A DNA stretch of 64,000 bases from Nocardiopsis sp. FR4 (GTDB lineage: Bacteria; Actinomycetota; Actinomycetes; Streptosporangiales; Streptosporangiaceae). Below are positions 1 to 8,510 of the stretch, piece after piece. Below the pieces are notes generated by a model. The model had not been told where the DNA came from and searched no databases. It was given only the letters and a program-made list of their open reading frames with translations. The first letter of the stretch is position 1, and each line of letters opens with the position of its first letter. The position numbers and the translations under genes are program-made. Location: the NCBI RefSeq assembly GCF_009830945.1, contig NZ_VWVV01000008.1:124001-188000 (forward strand), in the 5' to 3' direction.

Positions 1-669
1 GTCAAGCACCCCCCGGTCCCGGACTGGGTGCGGACCGTGGACACCAGCGGCGGTCGGATGATGCTCTGCCAGGACGCGGCGGCCCTGGTGTGGTGCGCCG
101 ACCAGGCGGCGGTCACCGTGCACGCCTGGCAGTCCCGGGAGCCGAACCTGGGCCGCCCCGACCGGATGGTGATCGACCTGGACCCGGCGGGGGACGGGCC
201 GGAGTCCTTCGCCGGGTGCAGGGACGCCGCCCGCGACGTGCGCGAGGTGCTCGACGACCTGGGCCTGGCCGCGTACGTGATGACCACCGGCTCCAAGGGA
301 CTGCACGTGCGCTCTCCGCTGCGCCCGGAGCTGGACGACCAGGGGGTCCGCCGCCTGGCCGAGGCGGTCGCCGGGCGGGTGGCGGCGCTGCGGCCGGACG
401 AGCGGACCACCGAGGTGCGCAAGGCCGCGCGCGGCGGCCGCCTGTTCGTGGACTTCCTGCGCAACGGCCGCGAGCAGCTCGCGGTGGCCCCCTACGCGGT
501 GCGGGCGCGGCCGGGCGCTCCGGTGGCGGCGCCGCTCGCCTGGGAGGAGCTGGAGGGCCTGGAGTCGGCCCGGGCGTTCACGATCGGCCTGGAGCGCGAG
601 GAGTGCCCGTTCGCGGGGATGGGACGGCACGCCCGGTCCCCGCGCCGGGCGCTGGAGCGGCTGGGCTGA
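1..669 (+). CDS. LigD-type DNA polymerase domain protein (5' end outside window)
   Basis: Open from the first base, so the N-terminus is missing; 222 residues are seen. The protein matches the archaeo-eukaryotic-primase-like polymerase domain of bacterial NHEJ ligase LigD, which adds (ribo)nucleotides at double-strand breaks together with Ku. Visible motifs are VIDLDPAGD, the metal-binding acidic motif, then TTGSKGLHV and FVDFLRNGREQLAVAPYAVR, both typical of the nucleotide-binding pocket. It ends soon after the polymerase core, so it is either a stand-alone polymerase, as is common in actinomycetes, or the C-terminal part of a longer protein. No Ku or ligase gene is visible in the window. 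Confidence 0.85.
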   Translation, partial: VKHPPVPDWVRTVDTSGGRMMLCQDAAALVWCADQAAVTVHAWQSREPNLGRPDRMVIDLDPAGDGPESFAGCRDAARDVREVLDDLGLAAYVMTTGSKGLHVRSPLRPELDDQGVRRLAEAVAGRVAALRPDERTTEVRKAARGGRLFVDFLRNGREQLAVAPYAVRARPGAPVAAPLAWEELEGLESARAFTIGLEREECPFAGMGRHARSPRRALERLG

Positions 670-833
670 GGACCGGACGCGCGCGGCGCCGGGCGCCTGG
701 GACCGGGGCCCGCCCCGGCGCGGTATTGCCAGCGGCCGCTGAACACTTGGCCAAGTGCGGCACGTCCCGTTGCCCCGGCGCCCGCCGGGGGACGACTGTG
801 GGTGGGTAGCGACGTCTGAACGAGGGAGGGCGG

Positions 834-2318
834 ATGTACGCCGACCAGCGGCCGAGCGCCTACACGGGACTGGACCGGATGCCCATCGGGGGCCGGTGGC
901 GCGACGGATCGTCCGGCACCGTCCTCCCGGACGTCGACCCCTACGACGACACGGTCCTGACCGAGATCCGCCTGGCGGACGAGCGCGACGTGGACCTGGC
1001 CTACCGGGCGGCCGAGGCGGCCTGGCCGGAATGGGCCGCCACGCCCGCCCCGGAGCGCGCCGAACTGTTCCTGCGGGCCATCGCGATCCTGGACGCGCGC
1101 CGCCCCGAGATCGTGGACTGGCTCGTCCGGGAGGCCGGAGCCGTGCGCGAGCGCGCCGAATTCGAGTGGCATCTGGTGCGCAGCGGCATGGCCGAGGCCG
1201 CCTCCTACCCCACCCGTGCCACCGGCCGCATCCTGCCCGGCCTCACCCCGGGCAAGGAGAACCGCGTCTACCGTGAACCGCTCGGCGTCGTCACGGTGAT
1301 CAGCCCGTGGAACTTCCCGCTCCAGCTCTCCCACCGCTCGGTCGCGCCCGCCATCGCCCTGGGCAACACCGTCGTGCTCAAGCCCGCCGAGAACACCCCC
1401 GTGACGGGCGGGCTCCTGCTCGCCCGGATCTACGAGGAGGCCGGGTTGCCCCCCGGCGTGCTCAACGTGGTCATCGGCAAGGGCGGGGAGATCGGCGACG
1501 CGCTCGCCACCCACGAGGCGTCCCGGATGATCTCCTTCACCGGCTCCACCGAGGTGGGCCGCCACATCGCCCGGCAGGCCCCGCTCAAGCGGCGCGCGCT
1601 CGAACTCGGCGGCAACGGGCCCATGGTCGTGCTGGAGGACGCCGACCTGGACCTGGCCGCGGACGCCGCGGTCTTCGGCTCCTACTACCACCAGGGGCAG
1701 ATCTGCATGGCCACGAACCGGGTGGTGGCCACGGCGGCCGTCCACGACCAGCTGGTCGAGCGCATGCTCGCGCGCGCCCGGGAACTGCGCGTGGGCGACC
1801 CCCGCGACGCGAATACCCAGATCGGTCCGGTCATCGACGACGAGCAGCGCGACGGCATCCGGGACCTGGTGGCCCGGTCCGCGGAGCAGGGCGCCCGGCT
1901 GCTGCTGTCGGGGGACCCCTCCGGCCCGGCGGGCCGGGTCCTGCCGCCCCACCTGCTGCTGGCCACCAACGACGCGCCGTGCGCGGTCGAGGAGGTCTTC
2001 GGCCCGGTGGCCACGGTCGTGCGCGCCCGGGGGGAGGAGGACGCGCTGCGCATCGCCAACGACACCGAGTACGGCCTCTCCAGCGCGGTGCACACGAGTG
2101 ACGCCGAGCGGGGGGTGCGCTTCGCCCGGCGCCTGCGGGCGGGGATGACGCACGTCAACGACTCCACGCTCAACGACGAGGCCAACACCGCGTTCGGCGG
2201 CGAGAAGTACTCCGGACTCGGCCGGTTCGGCGGGGAGTGGGCGATCCACGAGTTCACCACCGACCACTGGGTGAGCGTCCAGCACACGCGCCGCCGCCTG
2301 CCCTTCGGGCTGGGGTGA
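834..2318 (+). CDS. NAD(P)-dependent aldehyde dehydrogenase (benzaldehyde/vanillin type)
   Basis: 494 residues, full family length. It oxidises an aldehyde to the acid in the cytoplasm; the closest look is to aromatic aldehyde (benzaldehyde/vanillin) dehydrogenases, but the substrate is inferred. Seen: SPWNFPLQLSHRSVAPAIAL (cofactor site), FTGSTEVGRHIA, catalytic Glu257 in LELGGN, catalytic Cys291 in GQICMATNR (the usual 34-residue spacing) and EEVFGPVATVVRA. The motif ELGGN has Asn where most relatives have Lys. A GAGGGAGGG ribosome site precedes the ATG. It stands alone on this strand and converges with a methyltransferase gene with only four bases between the two stop codons, so no separate terminator fits. 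Confidence 0.88.
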   Translation: MYADQRPSAYTGLDRMPIGGRWRDGSSGTVLPDVDPYDDTVLTEIRLADERDVDLAYRAAEAAWPEWAATPAPERAELFLRAIAILDARRPEIVDWLVREAGAVRERAEFEWHLVRSGMAEAASYPTRATGRILPGLTPGKENRVYREPLGVVTVISPWNFPLQLSHRSVAPAIALGNTVVLKPAENTPVTGGLLLARIYEEAGLPPGVLNVVIGKGGEIGDALATHEASRMISFTGSTEVGRHIARQAPLKRRALELGGNGPMVVLEDADLDLAADAAVFGSYYHQGQICMATNRVVATAAVHDQLVERMLARARELRVGDPRDANTQIGPVIDDEQRDGIRDLVARSAEQGARLLLSGDPSGPAGRVLPPHLLLATNDAPCAVEEVFGPVATVVRARGEEDALRIANDTEYGLSSAVHTSDAERGVRFARRLRAGMTHVNDSTLNDEANTAFGGEKYSGLGRFGGEWAIHEFTTDHWVSVQHTRRRLPFGLG

Positions 2319-2322
2319 GCGC

Positions 2323-3087
2323 TCAGCCCAGCCGGCGCAGCACCAGCAGCAGGTTCCAGGTGACGAACTCGCGCAGGACGGGCACGCGCACCACCGGTTT
2401 GGCCCACCCGGGCAGGTAGCGGGGCCGGATGTCCACGGGCTCCACGTCGGTGCGTCCGCGGACCCAGCGCAACGTCTCCCCGGCGTGAGCGGCGTACATG
2501 GTGCGGCCGAAGTCGTTCTTGGGCCGCCGCCCGTGCCGCCGGGCGAACCGCTCCGCGGCGTAGGAGCCGCCCAGGTAGTGCCAGGGCGAGGTCTCGTGGC
2601 CGCCCCACGGGGACAGCCACAGCGTGTACGACAGGTACACCAGCCCGCCGGGGCGGGTCACGCGCACCATCTCGTCGGCCATCCGCGCGCGGTCCGGCAC
2701 GTGCTCCAGCACGTTGGAGGAGAAGCACACGTCCACCGCGCCGCTGCGCAGCGGCAGCTCCAGGGCGCTGCCCTGGATCCCGTGGGTGTCGGCCTCGCGG
2801 CCGTGCAGACGCATCTCGTGGGCGTCGGAGTCCACGCACAGGCAGCGCGCCCCGGCGGCGCGCAGTTCGTCGGCGAAGTAGCCCGGGCCGCCGCCCACGT
2901 CCACCACCAGGCGCCCGTCCAGGGGGGTGTAGGAGCGCAGCTGGGCGACGGTGTCCCGGGCCAGGGTGCCGTAGAAGCGGGCGGGGTCGCTCTGCTCGGC
3001 GCGGAAGGCGGCGAACAGCCCCGCCGAGCGCCCCAGCGTGGCGCGGAAGGGCACGGTGCCGTCGGGGCGGACGTCGGCGGAGGTCAC
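2323..3087 (-). CDS. class I SAM-dependent methyltransferase (second of a pair)
   Basis: 254 residues. A Rossmann-fold methyltransferase: motif I VVDVGGGPGYFADEL near residue 46, acidic loop CVDSDAHEM, motif II-like VDVCFSSNVLEHVPD, and the post-motif ARMADEMVRVTRPGGLVYLS. The GTG start overlaps the stop of the upstream methyltransferase by four bases (GTGA), so the two are translationally coupled. The C-terminal third is rich in Trp and Tyr (PWGGHETSPWHYLGG), as in methyltransferases of glycan or lipid clusters. The substrate is unknown; the neighbouring arabinose-lipid genes suggest an envelope sugar or lipid (inference). Confidence 0.85.
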   Translation of the reverse strand: MTSADVRPDGTVPFRATLGRSAGLFAAFRAEQSDPARFYGTLARDTVAQLRSYTPLDGRLVVDVGGGPGYFADELRAAGARCLCVDSDAHEMRLHGREADTHGIQGSALELPLRSGAVDVCFSSNVLEHVPDRARMADEMVRVTRPGGLVYLSYTLWLSPWGGHETSPWHYLGGSYAAERFARRHGRRPKNDFGRTMYAAHAGETLRWVRGRTDVEPVDIRPRYLPGWAKPVVRVPVLREFVTWNLLLVLRRLG

Positions 3088-3821
3088 CGGGGGTCCCCCA
3101 GTACGACGTAGTGGCGCAGGTGGCGCCAGTGGTCGCCGCCCCAGTACTCGTCGGAGGCGGCGATCCGGCCGTGCGGAACGAGTTCGGTGATCCGCTCGGC
3201 GGGCAGCGTGTGCATCCGCATCGGCGCCGGGTAGCGCAGCAGCACCCGTTGGGCCAGGGCGACCAGGGGCCACGGCGCGTACCGGAACACCATCCCCTTG
3301 AAGGTGCGCCGCTCGGACTCGGGCACGCCCAGGACCATCGCGCCGCCGGGGCGCACCACCCGGGCGAACTCGCGCACGTAGCCCTCGGCCAGGTCGGGCG
3401 GCAGGTGCTGCAGGACCAGGTCGGTGTAGACGAGGTCGAAGGAGTCGTCCCCGAACAGTGACAGGTCCGGGCGCTCGTTCAGCACGAAGCTGATCCGGCC
3501 GCCCGAACGGTCCAGGCGCCGGGCCTCGGCCAGCATCGGCGCGGAGATGTCCACGCCCACGACCTCGTCGAAGTGCGCGGCCAGCGCGTTGGACAGCCGC
3601 CCCGCGCCGCAGCCGAAGTCCAGCACCCGGCGGACGCCCCGGAGGCCCAGCTCCGCCAGGCGGGCCACGGTCGGGTCGACGTCGGCCCGACCCGAGGCGA
3701 GGAACTCGTCGTCGTCCCAGCCGCCGTGCCGCTTGGCGGGGTCCACGCACACCGCCCACAGGGGTTCGGCCGACCCCAGCCGCGTCCAGTCGCGGCGGAC
3801 CTGTTCGAGTCCCACCGGCAT
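3084..3821 (-). CDS. class I SAM-dependent methyltransferase (first of a pair)
   Basis: 245 residues from the ATG. Methyltransferase fold with motif I VLDFGCGAGRLSNALA, the acidic residue in VVGVDISAPMLAEAR, and DLVYTDLVLQHLPPDLAEGY leading to VRPGGAMVLGVPESE. Start choice is uncertain: the ATG has GGAGGTG only two bases away, and an in-frame GTG at 3839 is the alternative. It heads the two-gene unit and is transcribed away from a large membrane protein; the shared upstream region carries a TnnAACnnGTTnnA site. The acceptor is not known. Confidence 0.84.
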   Translation of the reverse strand: MPVGLEQVRRDWTRLGSAEPLWAVCVDPAKRHGGWDDDEFLASGRADVDPTVARLAELGLRGVRRVLDFGCGAGRLSNALAAHFDEVVGVDISAPMLAEARRLDRSGGRISFVLNERPDLSLFGDDSFDLVYTDLVLQHLPPDLAEGYVREFARVVRPGGAMVLGVPESERRTFKGMVFRYAPWPLVALAQRVLLRYPAPMRMHTLPAERITELVPHGRIAASDEYWGGDHWRHLRHYVVLGDPR

Positions 3822-3924
3822 CACCTCCACGGTGCTCACGACCCCGACGGGACACGAGGTGAATCGTGTTCCTGTTCTGGGCTCACCGCCCCAAAGGGCC
3901 TGCGACAAGGGTCAGGAAAGAAAG

Positions 3925-3938
3925 TGGAACGTGTTGTA
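3925..3938. promoter_or_regulatory. KstR/TetR-type operator, TGGAACGTGTTGTA
   Basis: The 14-mer fits the palindrome TnnAACnnGTTnnA exactly. That consensus is known for KstR-family (TetR) repressors that respond to acyl-CoA-like ligands. It lies about 50 bases upstream of the membrane-protein ATG and about 85-100 bases from the methyltransferase start, so it could serve both. A similar string with a trailing GACAC recurs at 7452. The binding protein is not encoded nearby. Confidence 0.5.
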
Positions 3939-3987
3939 TTCTGACACCCATCGCGCGGATCGGCCAACCTGCGGCGGGAGGGAATCG

Positions 3988-6054
3988 ATGCCGCCTGCTC
4001 CCCCCACGGCCAGTGGGCACGAGAACCCGGACACCGGATCCCCGGCCGCGGGGTCGGACGGGGCACCCAGGGTACGCCGCCCGCCGGACGGTGCCGGAGA
4101 GCGGGGGCCGGACCCCGGCGAACGCCTTCGCGCGGTGCTCGCGGCCGCCCGCCGACCGGCACGCGACCCCCTGATGCTGGTGGGCCTTCTGGTGATCGCG
4201 GGAGCTCTGGGACTGCGGGCGTACGTGTTGAGCGAGTCTTCCTTCGTGGAGGACGACTACCTCTTCTTCGCCTCCGCCCACGCCAGCGACCTGGGCCCGG
4301 AGTACCTGTTCACCCTGCACAAGGGCCACCTGATGCCGGGCGCCCTGTTCCTGGTCTACCTCCAGACCGCGCTGTGGCCCTACGAGTGGTGGGTGAGCGC
4401 GGGCAGCATGCTCGCCCTCCAGGCCGCCGCGATGCTGGGCCTCCTGCGGCTGCTGTGGGAGCTGTTCGGCCGCCGCTGGGCCCTGCTGGTCCCGTTGACC
4501 GCCTACGCGCTCGCCCCGTTGACCGTCCCGGTCCTGGGCTGGTGGTCGGCGGCGCTCAACGCGGTGCCCCTCCAGCTCGCCATGGTGCTGGCGCTGCTGT
4601 GGACCGTGCGCCACCTGCGCACCGGGGACCCGCGCGCCGCCTGGTGGGCGGGCGGTGCCGTGGTGTTCGGGATGCTGTTCACGGTCAAGGCGATGTTCCT
4701 GCCGCTGGTGCTGTTCGCGGTGGCCGCCGCCCACCTCTACCCGGGCGGCCCGGTCGCCGGGGCCCGCCGGGCCTGGGCGCTGCACCGGCCCTTATGGGCG
4801 GCGATGGGCGCCCTCCTGGCCGCCTACGTGGTGTTCTACCTGGTGCGGATGCGCGCGGGCGAGGGCGGGGAGGGCGCGGGCGTGCCCCAGAGCGAGCCCG
4901 CGCTGGCCATGCTGCGCGGCCTGCTCACCGAGGTGTTCCCGGTCGGCGCGCTGGGCGGCCCGCTGGAGTGGGGCCCGGTCACGCCGACCGGCGGCCTCGT
5001 CGACGCGCCCGGGCCGGTGGTGCTGGGCTCCTGGGCGGTGTTCGCGGGAATCGTCCTGGTCAGCCTGCGGGCGCGGCGCGGTTCCTGGCGGGCGTGGACG
5101 CTGCTGCTGGGCTACGTGGTGGTCGTGGACATCGTCCCGGCCGTCATCGCGCGCGGCAGGTTCCAGGAGGTGGCCGCCGCCGACCCCCGGTACGTGGCGG
5201 ACGCGGCGCTGGTGTTCGCGCTGTGCCTGGCCCTGGCCTACCTTCCCACCCGGGAGGAGCGGGCGCGCGCCCTGGCCGGGGGAGCCGGGCCCGGCGCGCC
5301 CGCGGCCGTCGAGCCCTACCGCGTCCGCCCCGCGGGCGCCGCCAGGACGGCCGCGGTGCTGGCCACGGCGGTGTACGCGGCGGCCGCGGGCTACTCCACG
5401 CACGCCTACGCGCAGACGCTGAGCGGGGACCGGCTCCAGTGGTACCTGGACACCGTGCGGGCCTCGCTCGCCGACGTGCCGGAGGAGGGCGGGCTGTACG
5501 CGCGCCCGGTCCCGGAGGACGTGGTGCTGGACTGGAACGGCCAGCGCCGCCTGAGCTCGTGGGTGCTGCCGCCGCTGGCCTCCCCGGAGGTGGCCCGGCG
5601 CATGGCCGAACCGGAGCAGTCCGGTACCGCCTACGTGCTCAACGACGCGGGCTACCTGGTTCCGGCCCGGCCCGCCGACAACAGCTTCATGTTCGCCCCC
5701 GGTCCGGCCGACGACTGCCTGGAGCCCTGGGAGGGGCTCGTGTCCTGGCCGGTGCGGGCGCACGGCGGCGACGCCCAGGTCGTCACCCTGGGCTACGCGT
5801 CGGAGGAGGCGGTCGGGGTGGTCGTGGCGGTGGGCGACGACTGGATCGAGGCGGAGCTGCCCGCCGCGCCGGAGGGCGCCACCTGGTACGTGCCGGCGGG
5901 CGCCCCGGGGCAGCGGCTGTCGGTGTTCGTGCCCGAGGAGCCGGAGGACCGGGGCGGCCTGTGTCTGACCTGGGTGTCGTTGGGCGTGATGGCGCCGACC
6001 GTGGAGGGCAACCCGTGGGACCCGCGGGAGGGCGACCGCGCCGCCGGGGAGTAG
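3988..6054 (+). CDS. large multi-pass membrane protein, GT-C glycosyltransferase-like
   Basis: 688 residues with a GGGAGGGAA ribosome site before the ATG. A Pro/Gly-rich cytoplasmic start (about 60 residues) is followed by roughly ten hydrophobic segments to about residue 480 and a soluble C-terminal domain of about 200 residues. The first loop after the first membrane segment carries SSFVEDDYLFF. An acidic pair there is typical of GT-C glycosyltransferases, which use polyprenyl-phosphate sugars outside the membrane. The family is not certain, since I recognise no diagnostic name. Because the operon at 7.6-11.7 kb makes a polyprenyl-phosphate pentose, a role as its user is attractive but inferred. 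It could instead be an uncharacterised mannosyltransferase-like or polymer-export protein. Confidence 0.72.
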   Translation: MPPAPPTASGHENPDTGSPAAGSDGAPRVRRPPDGAGERGPDPGERLRAVLAAARRPARDPLMLVGLLVIAGALGLRAYVLSESSFVEDDYLFFASAHASDLGPEYLFTLHKGHLMPGALFLVYLQTALWPYEWWVSAGSMLALQAAAMLGLLRLLWELFGRRWALLVPLTAYALAPLTVPVLGWWSAALNAVPLQLAMVLALLWTVRHLRTGDPRAAWWAGGAVVFGMLFTVKAMFLPLVLFAVAAAHLYPGGPVAGARRAWALHRPLWAAMGALLAAYVVFYLVRMRAGEGGEGAGVPQSEPALAMLRGLLTEVFPVGALGGPLEWGPVTPTGGLVDAPGPVVLGSWAVFAGIVLVSLRARRGSWRAWTLLLGYVVVVDIVPAVIARGRFQEVAAADPRYVADAALVFALCLALAYLPTREERARALAGGAGPGAPAAVEPYRVRPAGAARTAAVLATAVYAAAAGYSTHAYAQTLSGDRLQWYLDTVRASLADVPEEGGLYARPVPEDVVLDWNGQRRLSSWVLPPLASPEVARRMAEPEQSGTAYVLNDAGYLVPARPADNSFMFAPGPADDCLEPWEGLVSWPVRAHGGDAQVVTLGYASEEAVGVVVAVGDDWIEAELPAAPEGATWYVPAGAPGQRLSVFVPEEPEDRGGLCLTWVSLGVMAPTVEGNPWDPREGDRAAGE

Positions 6055-6064
6055 GGCCCGCCCG

Positions 6065-7411
6065 TCACACCGACGGCGCGCGGCGCGGCTCCGGCCCGCG
6101 CCGCTCCCGCGACCGGAGGAGCGTGCGCGCCCACCGGCGGCTGGGCTCCTCCACCCAGCGGTGGGTGGCCGCGGCCAGCAGCACGGTTCCGGCGGTCACC
6201 GGGATGACGTCCAGCCAGAAGGAGCCGGTGAAGATCTCCTGCCCGGTGAAGTCGCGCCACAGGTATAGCACGACGAACTGCCACAGGAACACCCCGTAGG
6301 AGATCCGGGCCAGGAACTGGCACACCCGGTGCCGCAGCAGGGAGTCCGGCCACCGGCCCTCCCGCCAGGCGGTGCCCAGCCGGAGCGGCTCCGGCGGCCG
6401 GAACGGGCGCGGGGCCAGCGCGACCGGGGCGATGAGGAAGAACGCGAACCCGGTCCCGGTCAGGGACTCCACCGCCGAGGTCCAGATGTCGCCGGAACCG
6501 ATGAACCGCCCGCCCGTGGCGTCGGTGGCGTTGAGCGCGAAGAACCCGCCCGCCACCAGCCAGCACACGCCGGGCGAGGCGGCGACGGTCCGGCAGAAGC
6601 GGCGCACCGGGCCGTCCGCGCCGGGTTCGCGCCAGGCCCACTCCGAGATCACGGCCAGCGCCATCCCCGCCGCGAACAGGCCCGTGGCCCGGGGCAGCCA
6701 GGCGTGCATGTACTCGCGCGGCTCGGGATGGAACTGCGGGACCAGCGCGGCCAGGCCCAGGAGCGCCAGGACGGCCAGGCCGGTGAGCAGGCGCCGGCCC
6801 CGGGCGGCCGCGTCGGCGCCCCGGCGCGCCCACAGTGCCAGGAGCAGTCCGAGCAGCGGCAGCAGGAGGTAGAAGCTGACCTCGACCGACAGGCTCCACA
6901 TCTGGCCCAGGCCGTAGGGGCCGGTGCCCACCCACGGGGGGTCGGTGTTGAAGGGGAAGGTCAGCGTCAGTACCTCGGCCCAGTACCGGAGCGAGCCCAG
7001 CTCCTCCCGGGAGTAGAGCAGCAGCGCCGTCACGGCCACCACCCAGTAGGCGGGGAGCACGCGCACGGCGCGGCGCCACAGGTAGGGGCGGGCGCGCGGC
7101 CCACGCACGCCGTCCAGCGCGGCACGCGCCCAGGGTCGGTACAGCAGCACGCCGGACAGGGCGAAGAACAGGGGGACGGCGAGGTCGAAGGCGGCCAGCA
7201 GCCCGCCGAGGACCCCGGGGGCCAAGGCGTCGCCGGTCTCGGTGGCCACGTGGAAGACCAGGACCATCAGGGCGGCCACGGCCCGGACGCCGTCGAGGGC
7301 CTCGTGGCGGCCGTCGACCTGGGGGAGCACCAGGGCGGGGTCGGGCCGGGGGGAGCGTGCGCCGGAGGTGCCGTCCGTGGGGTCCTCCGGCGCGGTGGGA
7401 GTGGGCGCCAT
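6065..7411 (-). CDS. acyltransferase family 3 (OafA/YrhL-like) membrane protein
   Basis: 448 residues with about ten membrane segments. The diagnostic start motif is ALDGVRAVAALMVLVFHVA, with the catalytic-type His, followed by AVPLFFALSGVLLYRPW. Family members move acetyl or other acyl groups from the cytoplasm onto extracytoplasmic glycans or antibiotics. The C-terminus ends in WVEEPSRRWARTLL, common in the family. It converges with the GT-C-like gene (10 bases between stops) and diverges from the DPA operon, sharing a 172-bp control region with tandem TetR-type sites. It may decorate the product of that pathway; this is inferred from position. Confidence 0.88.
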   Translation of the reverse strand: MAPTPTAPEDPTDGTSGARSPRPDPALVLPQVDGRHEALDGVRAVAALMVLVFHVATETGDALAPGVLGGLLAAFDLAVPLFFALSGVLLYRPWARAALDGVRGPRARPYLWRRAVRVLPAYWVVAVTALLLYSREELGSLRYWAEVLTLTFPFNTDPPWVGTGPYGLGQMWSLSVEVSFYLLLPLLGLLLALWARRGADAAARGRRLLTGLAVLALLGLAALVPQFHPEPREYMHAWLPRATGLFAAGMALAVISEWAWREPGADGPVRRFCRTVAASPGVCWLVAGGFFALNATDATGGRFIGSGDIWTSAVESLTGTGFAFFLIAPVALAPRPFRPPEPLRLGTAWREGRWPDSLLRHRVCQFLARISYGVFLWQFVVLYLWRDFTGQEIFTGSFWLDVIPVTAGTVLLAAATHRWVEEPSRRWARTLLRSRERRGPEPRRAPSV

Positions 7412-7436
7412 GGGCCTTCCAGGTGCGGGGAGAAGA

Positions 7437-7465
7437 CAGAACGCGTTTCACTAGAACGTGTTATA
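7437..7465. promoter_or_regulatory. tandem TnnAACnnGTTnnA operators
   Basis: CAGAACGCGTTTCA (7437-7450) and TAGAACGTGTTATA (7452-7465) lie 15 bases apart centre to centre. The second matches the KstR-type consensus exactly; the first has C for the leading T. They sit between the acyltransferase start (7411) and the DUF3068 start (7584), next to the only AT-rich patch of the region, so they probably overlap a promoter. The spacing suggests two dimers bound on nearly the same DNA face. Confidence 0.5.
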
Positions 7466-7518
7466 AAAATTTCGACACGCCCTGATGACGTCGTTAGCTA
7501 CTGGGCAGTACTCTACCC

Positions 7519-7560
7519 GGAACTGGACCTAGTTCCACTGGACCCAGTTCCAGATCTGGA
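7519..7560. promoter_or_regulatory. repeat cluster upstream of the DPA operon
   Basis: Two 15-bp direct repeats (7522-7536 and 7537-7551) differ at one base. The first, with preceding GGA, forms the inverted repeat GGAACT-6-AGTTCC (7519-7536). It runs into the perfect palindrome TCCAGATCTGGA (7549-7560). The cluster ends 23 bases before the DUF3068 ATG and its AGGAGGG ribosome site, so it lies in the leader or just below the promoter. A repressor site or a leader structure are both possible. Confidence 0.4.
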
Positions 7561-7583
7561 CTCTCATCCGCCCAGGAGGGCAC

Positions 7584-8507
7584 ATGCGCCGTACCGTCGC
7601 GGTCGTTCTCATCGCGTTTGGGGTCTTCTTCCTCGCCCTTGCACCCATGACGCGCACGTGGCTGTCGAGCTCGCTGATGAAGACCCCCCTGGACTACTAC
7701 AGCGAGACGGTCCTCGTCGCCGAAGGGGCCACCTACTTCAACATCGAGGACGTGGAACTCGTCGAGAACGCCACCCTGGAGGCCAACTCGACCATCCGGG
7801 CCGACGTGGCCTCCAGCACCGACGAGACGGTCGTGTGGGACCAGTTCACCTGGCTCCGGGACGCCGACACCGACTTCGGCATCACCTCCACCAGCCGCCG
7901 GGCCGGACACGACCGCGTCACCGGCCAGGCCGTCGACTGCTGCGACGCCATGGTCAACGACGACTCCGTCGCGCAGACCGGACAGGCCTGGAAGTTCCCC
8001 TTCTTCACCGAGCAGCGCGACTACGACTTCTTCGAGACCACCGTCCGGGAGGTCGTCCCCATGGAGTACCGGGGGACCGAGGCGGTCGAGGGCGTGGAGG
8101 CCTACAAGTTCGTCCAGGAGGTCGACGGCGAGGTCATCGGGGAACGCACCCTGCCGCGCTCGGTGGCCGGCCTAGAGGGCGAGGGCGACGTCACCGGCGA
8201 CGAGGTCTTCTCCATCACCCGCACCTACTGGATCGAACCCGTCACCGGATCCCCCCTCAAGATCAGCGAGGACCAGAACCGGGTCGTCGTGGTGGACGGC
8301 GAGGAGGTCCTGACGCTGCTCGACGCCGAACTCGTCTCCAACGACCAGTCGGTCCGCAACGCCGTGGAGAACTCCGAACAGGGCCGCGCCGTGCTCCCCC
8401 TGCTGCACACCACCCTGCCCGTCGTCTTCCTCGCCGTCGGCGTCGGCTTCCTCGGCGTCGCGGTCGTGCTGCTCCTCACCGGACGCCGCCGTGACCACTA
8501 CAACTAG
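7584..8507 (+). CDS. DUF3068 (PorA-like) membrane-anchored protein
   Basis: 307 residues after an AGGAGGG ribosome site. Membrane segments lie at both ends: residues 5-22 (VAVVLIAFGVFFLALAP) and about 280-298, with an extracytoplasmic Asp/Glu/Thr-rich domain between them. That layout and the opening sequence fit DUF3068, an actinobacterial family of unknown biochemical role often found with envelope genes. It is first in a tightly packed operon, 3 bases before the UbiA-type gene. A structural or accessory role in envelope polymer assembly is plausible from position only. Confidence 0.82.
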   Translation: MRRTVAVVLIAFGVFFLALAPMTRTWLSSSLMKTPLDYYSETVLVAEGATYFNIEDVELVENATLEANSTIRADVASSTDETVVWDQFTWLRDADTDFGITSTSRRAGHDRVTGQAVDCCDAMVNDDSVAQTGQAWKFPFFTEQRDYDFFETTVREVVPMEYRGTEAVEGVEAYKFVQEVDGEVIGERTLPRSVAGLEGEGDVTGDEVFSITRTYWIEPVTGSPLKISEDQNRVVVVDGEEVLTLLDAELVSNDQSVRNAVENSEQGRAVLPLLHTTLPVVFLAVGVGFLGVAVVLLLTGRRRDHYN

Positions 8508-8510
8508 CCG

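Noticed and set aside
492-2285. Long minus-strand frame across ligD-like and aldehyde dehydrogenase genes
   Set aside because: Composition is Gly/Arg/His-rich with no family motif; the plus strand carries two clear genes.
2323-3855. A single 510-residue open frame spanning both methyltransferases
   Set aside because: Only the C-terminal half looks like protein; the first half is the Arg/Pro-rich shadow of the upstream methyltransferase. A GTGA overlap gives two separate genes.
3547-3987. N-terminal extension of the GT-C-like protein into the methyltransferase gene
   Set aside because: The ATG at 3988 has a strong ribosome site; the extension is Ser/Arg/Thr-rich shadow sequence.
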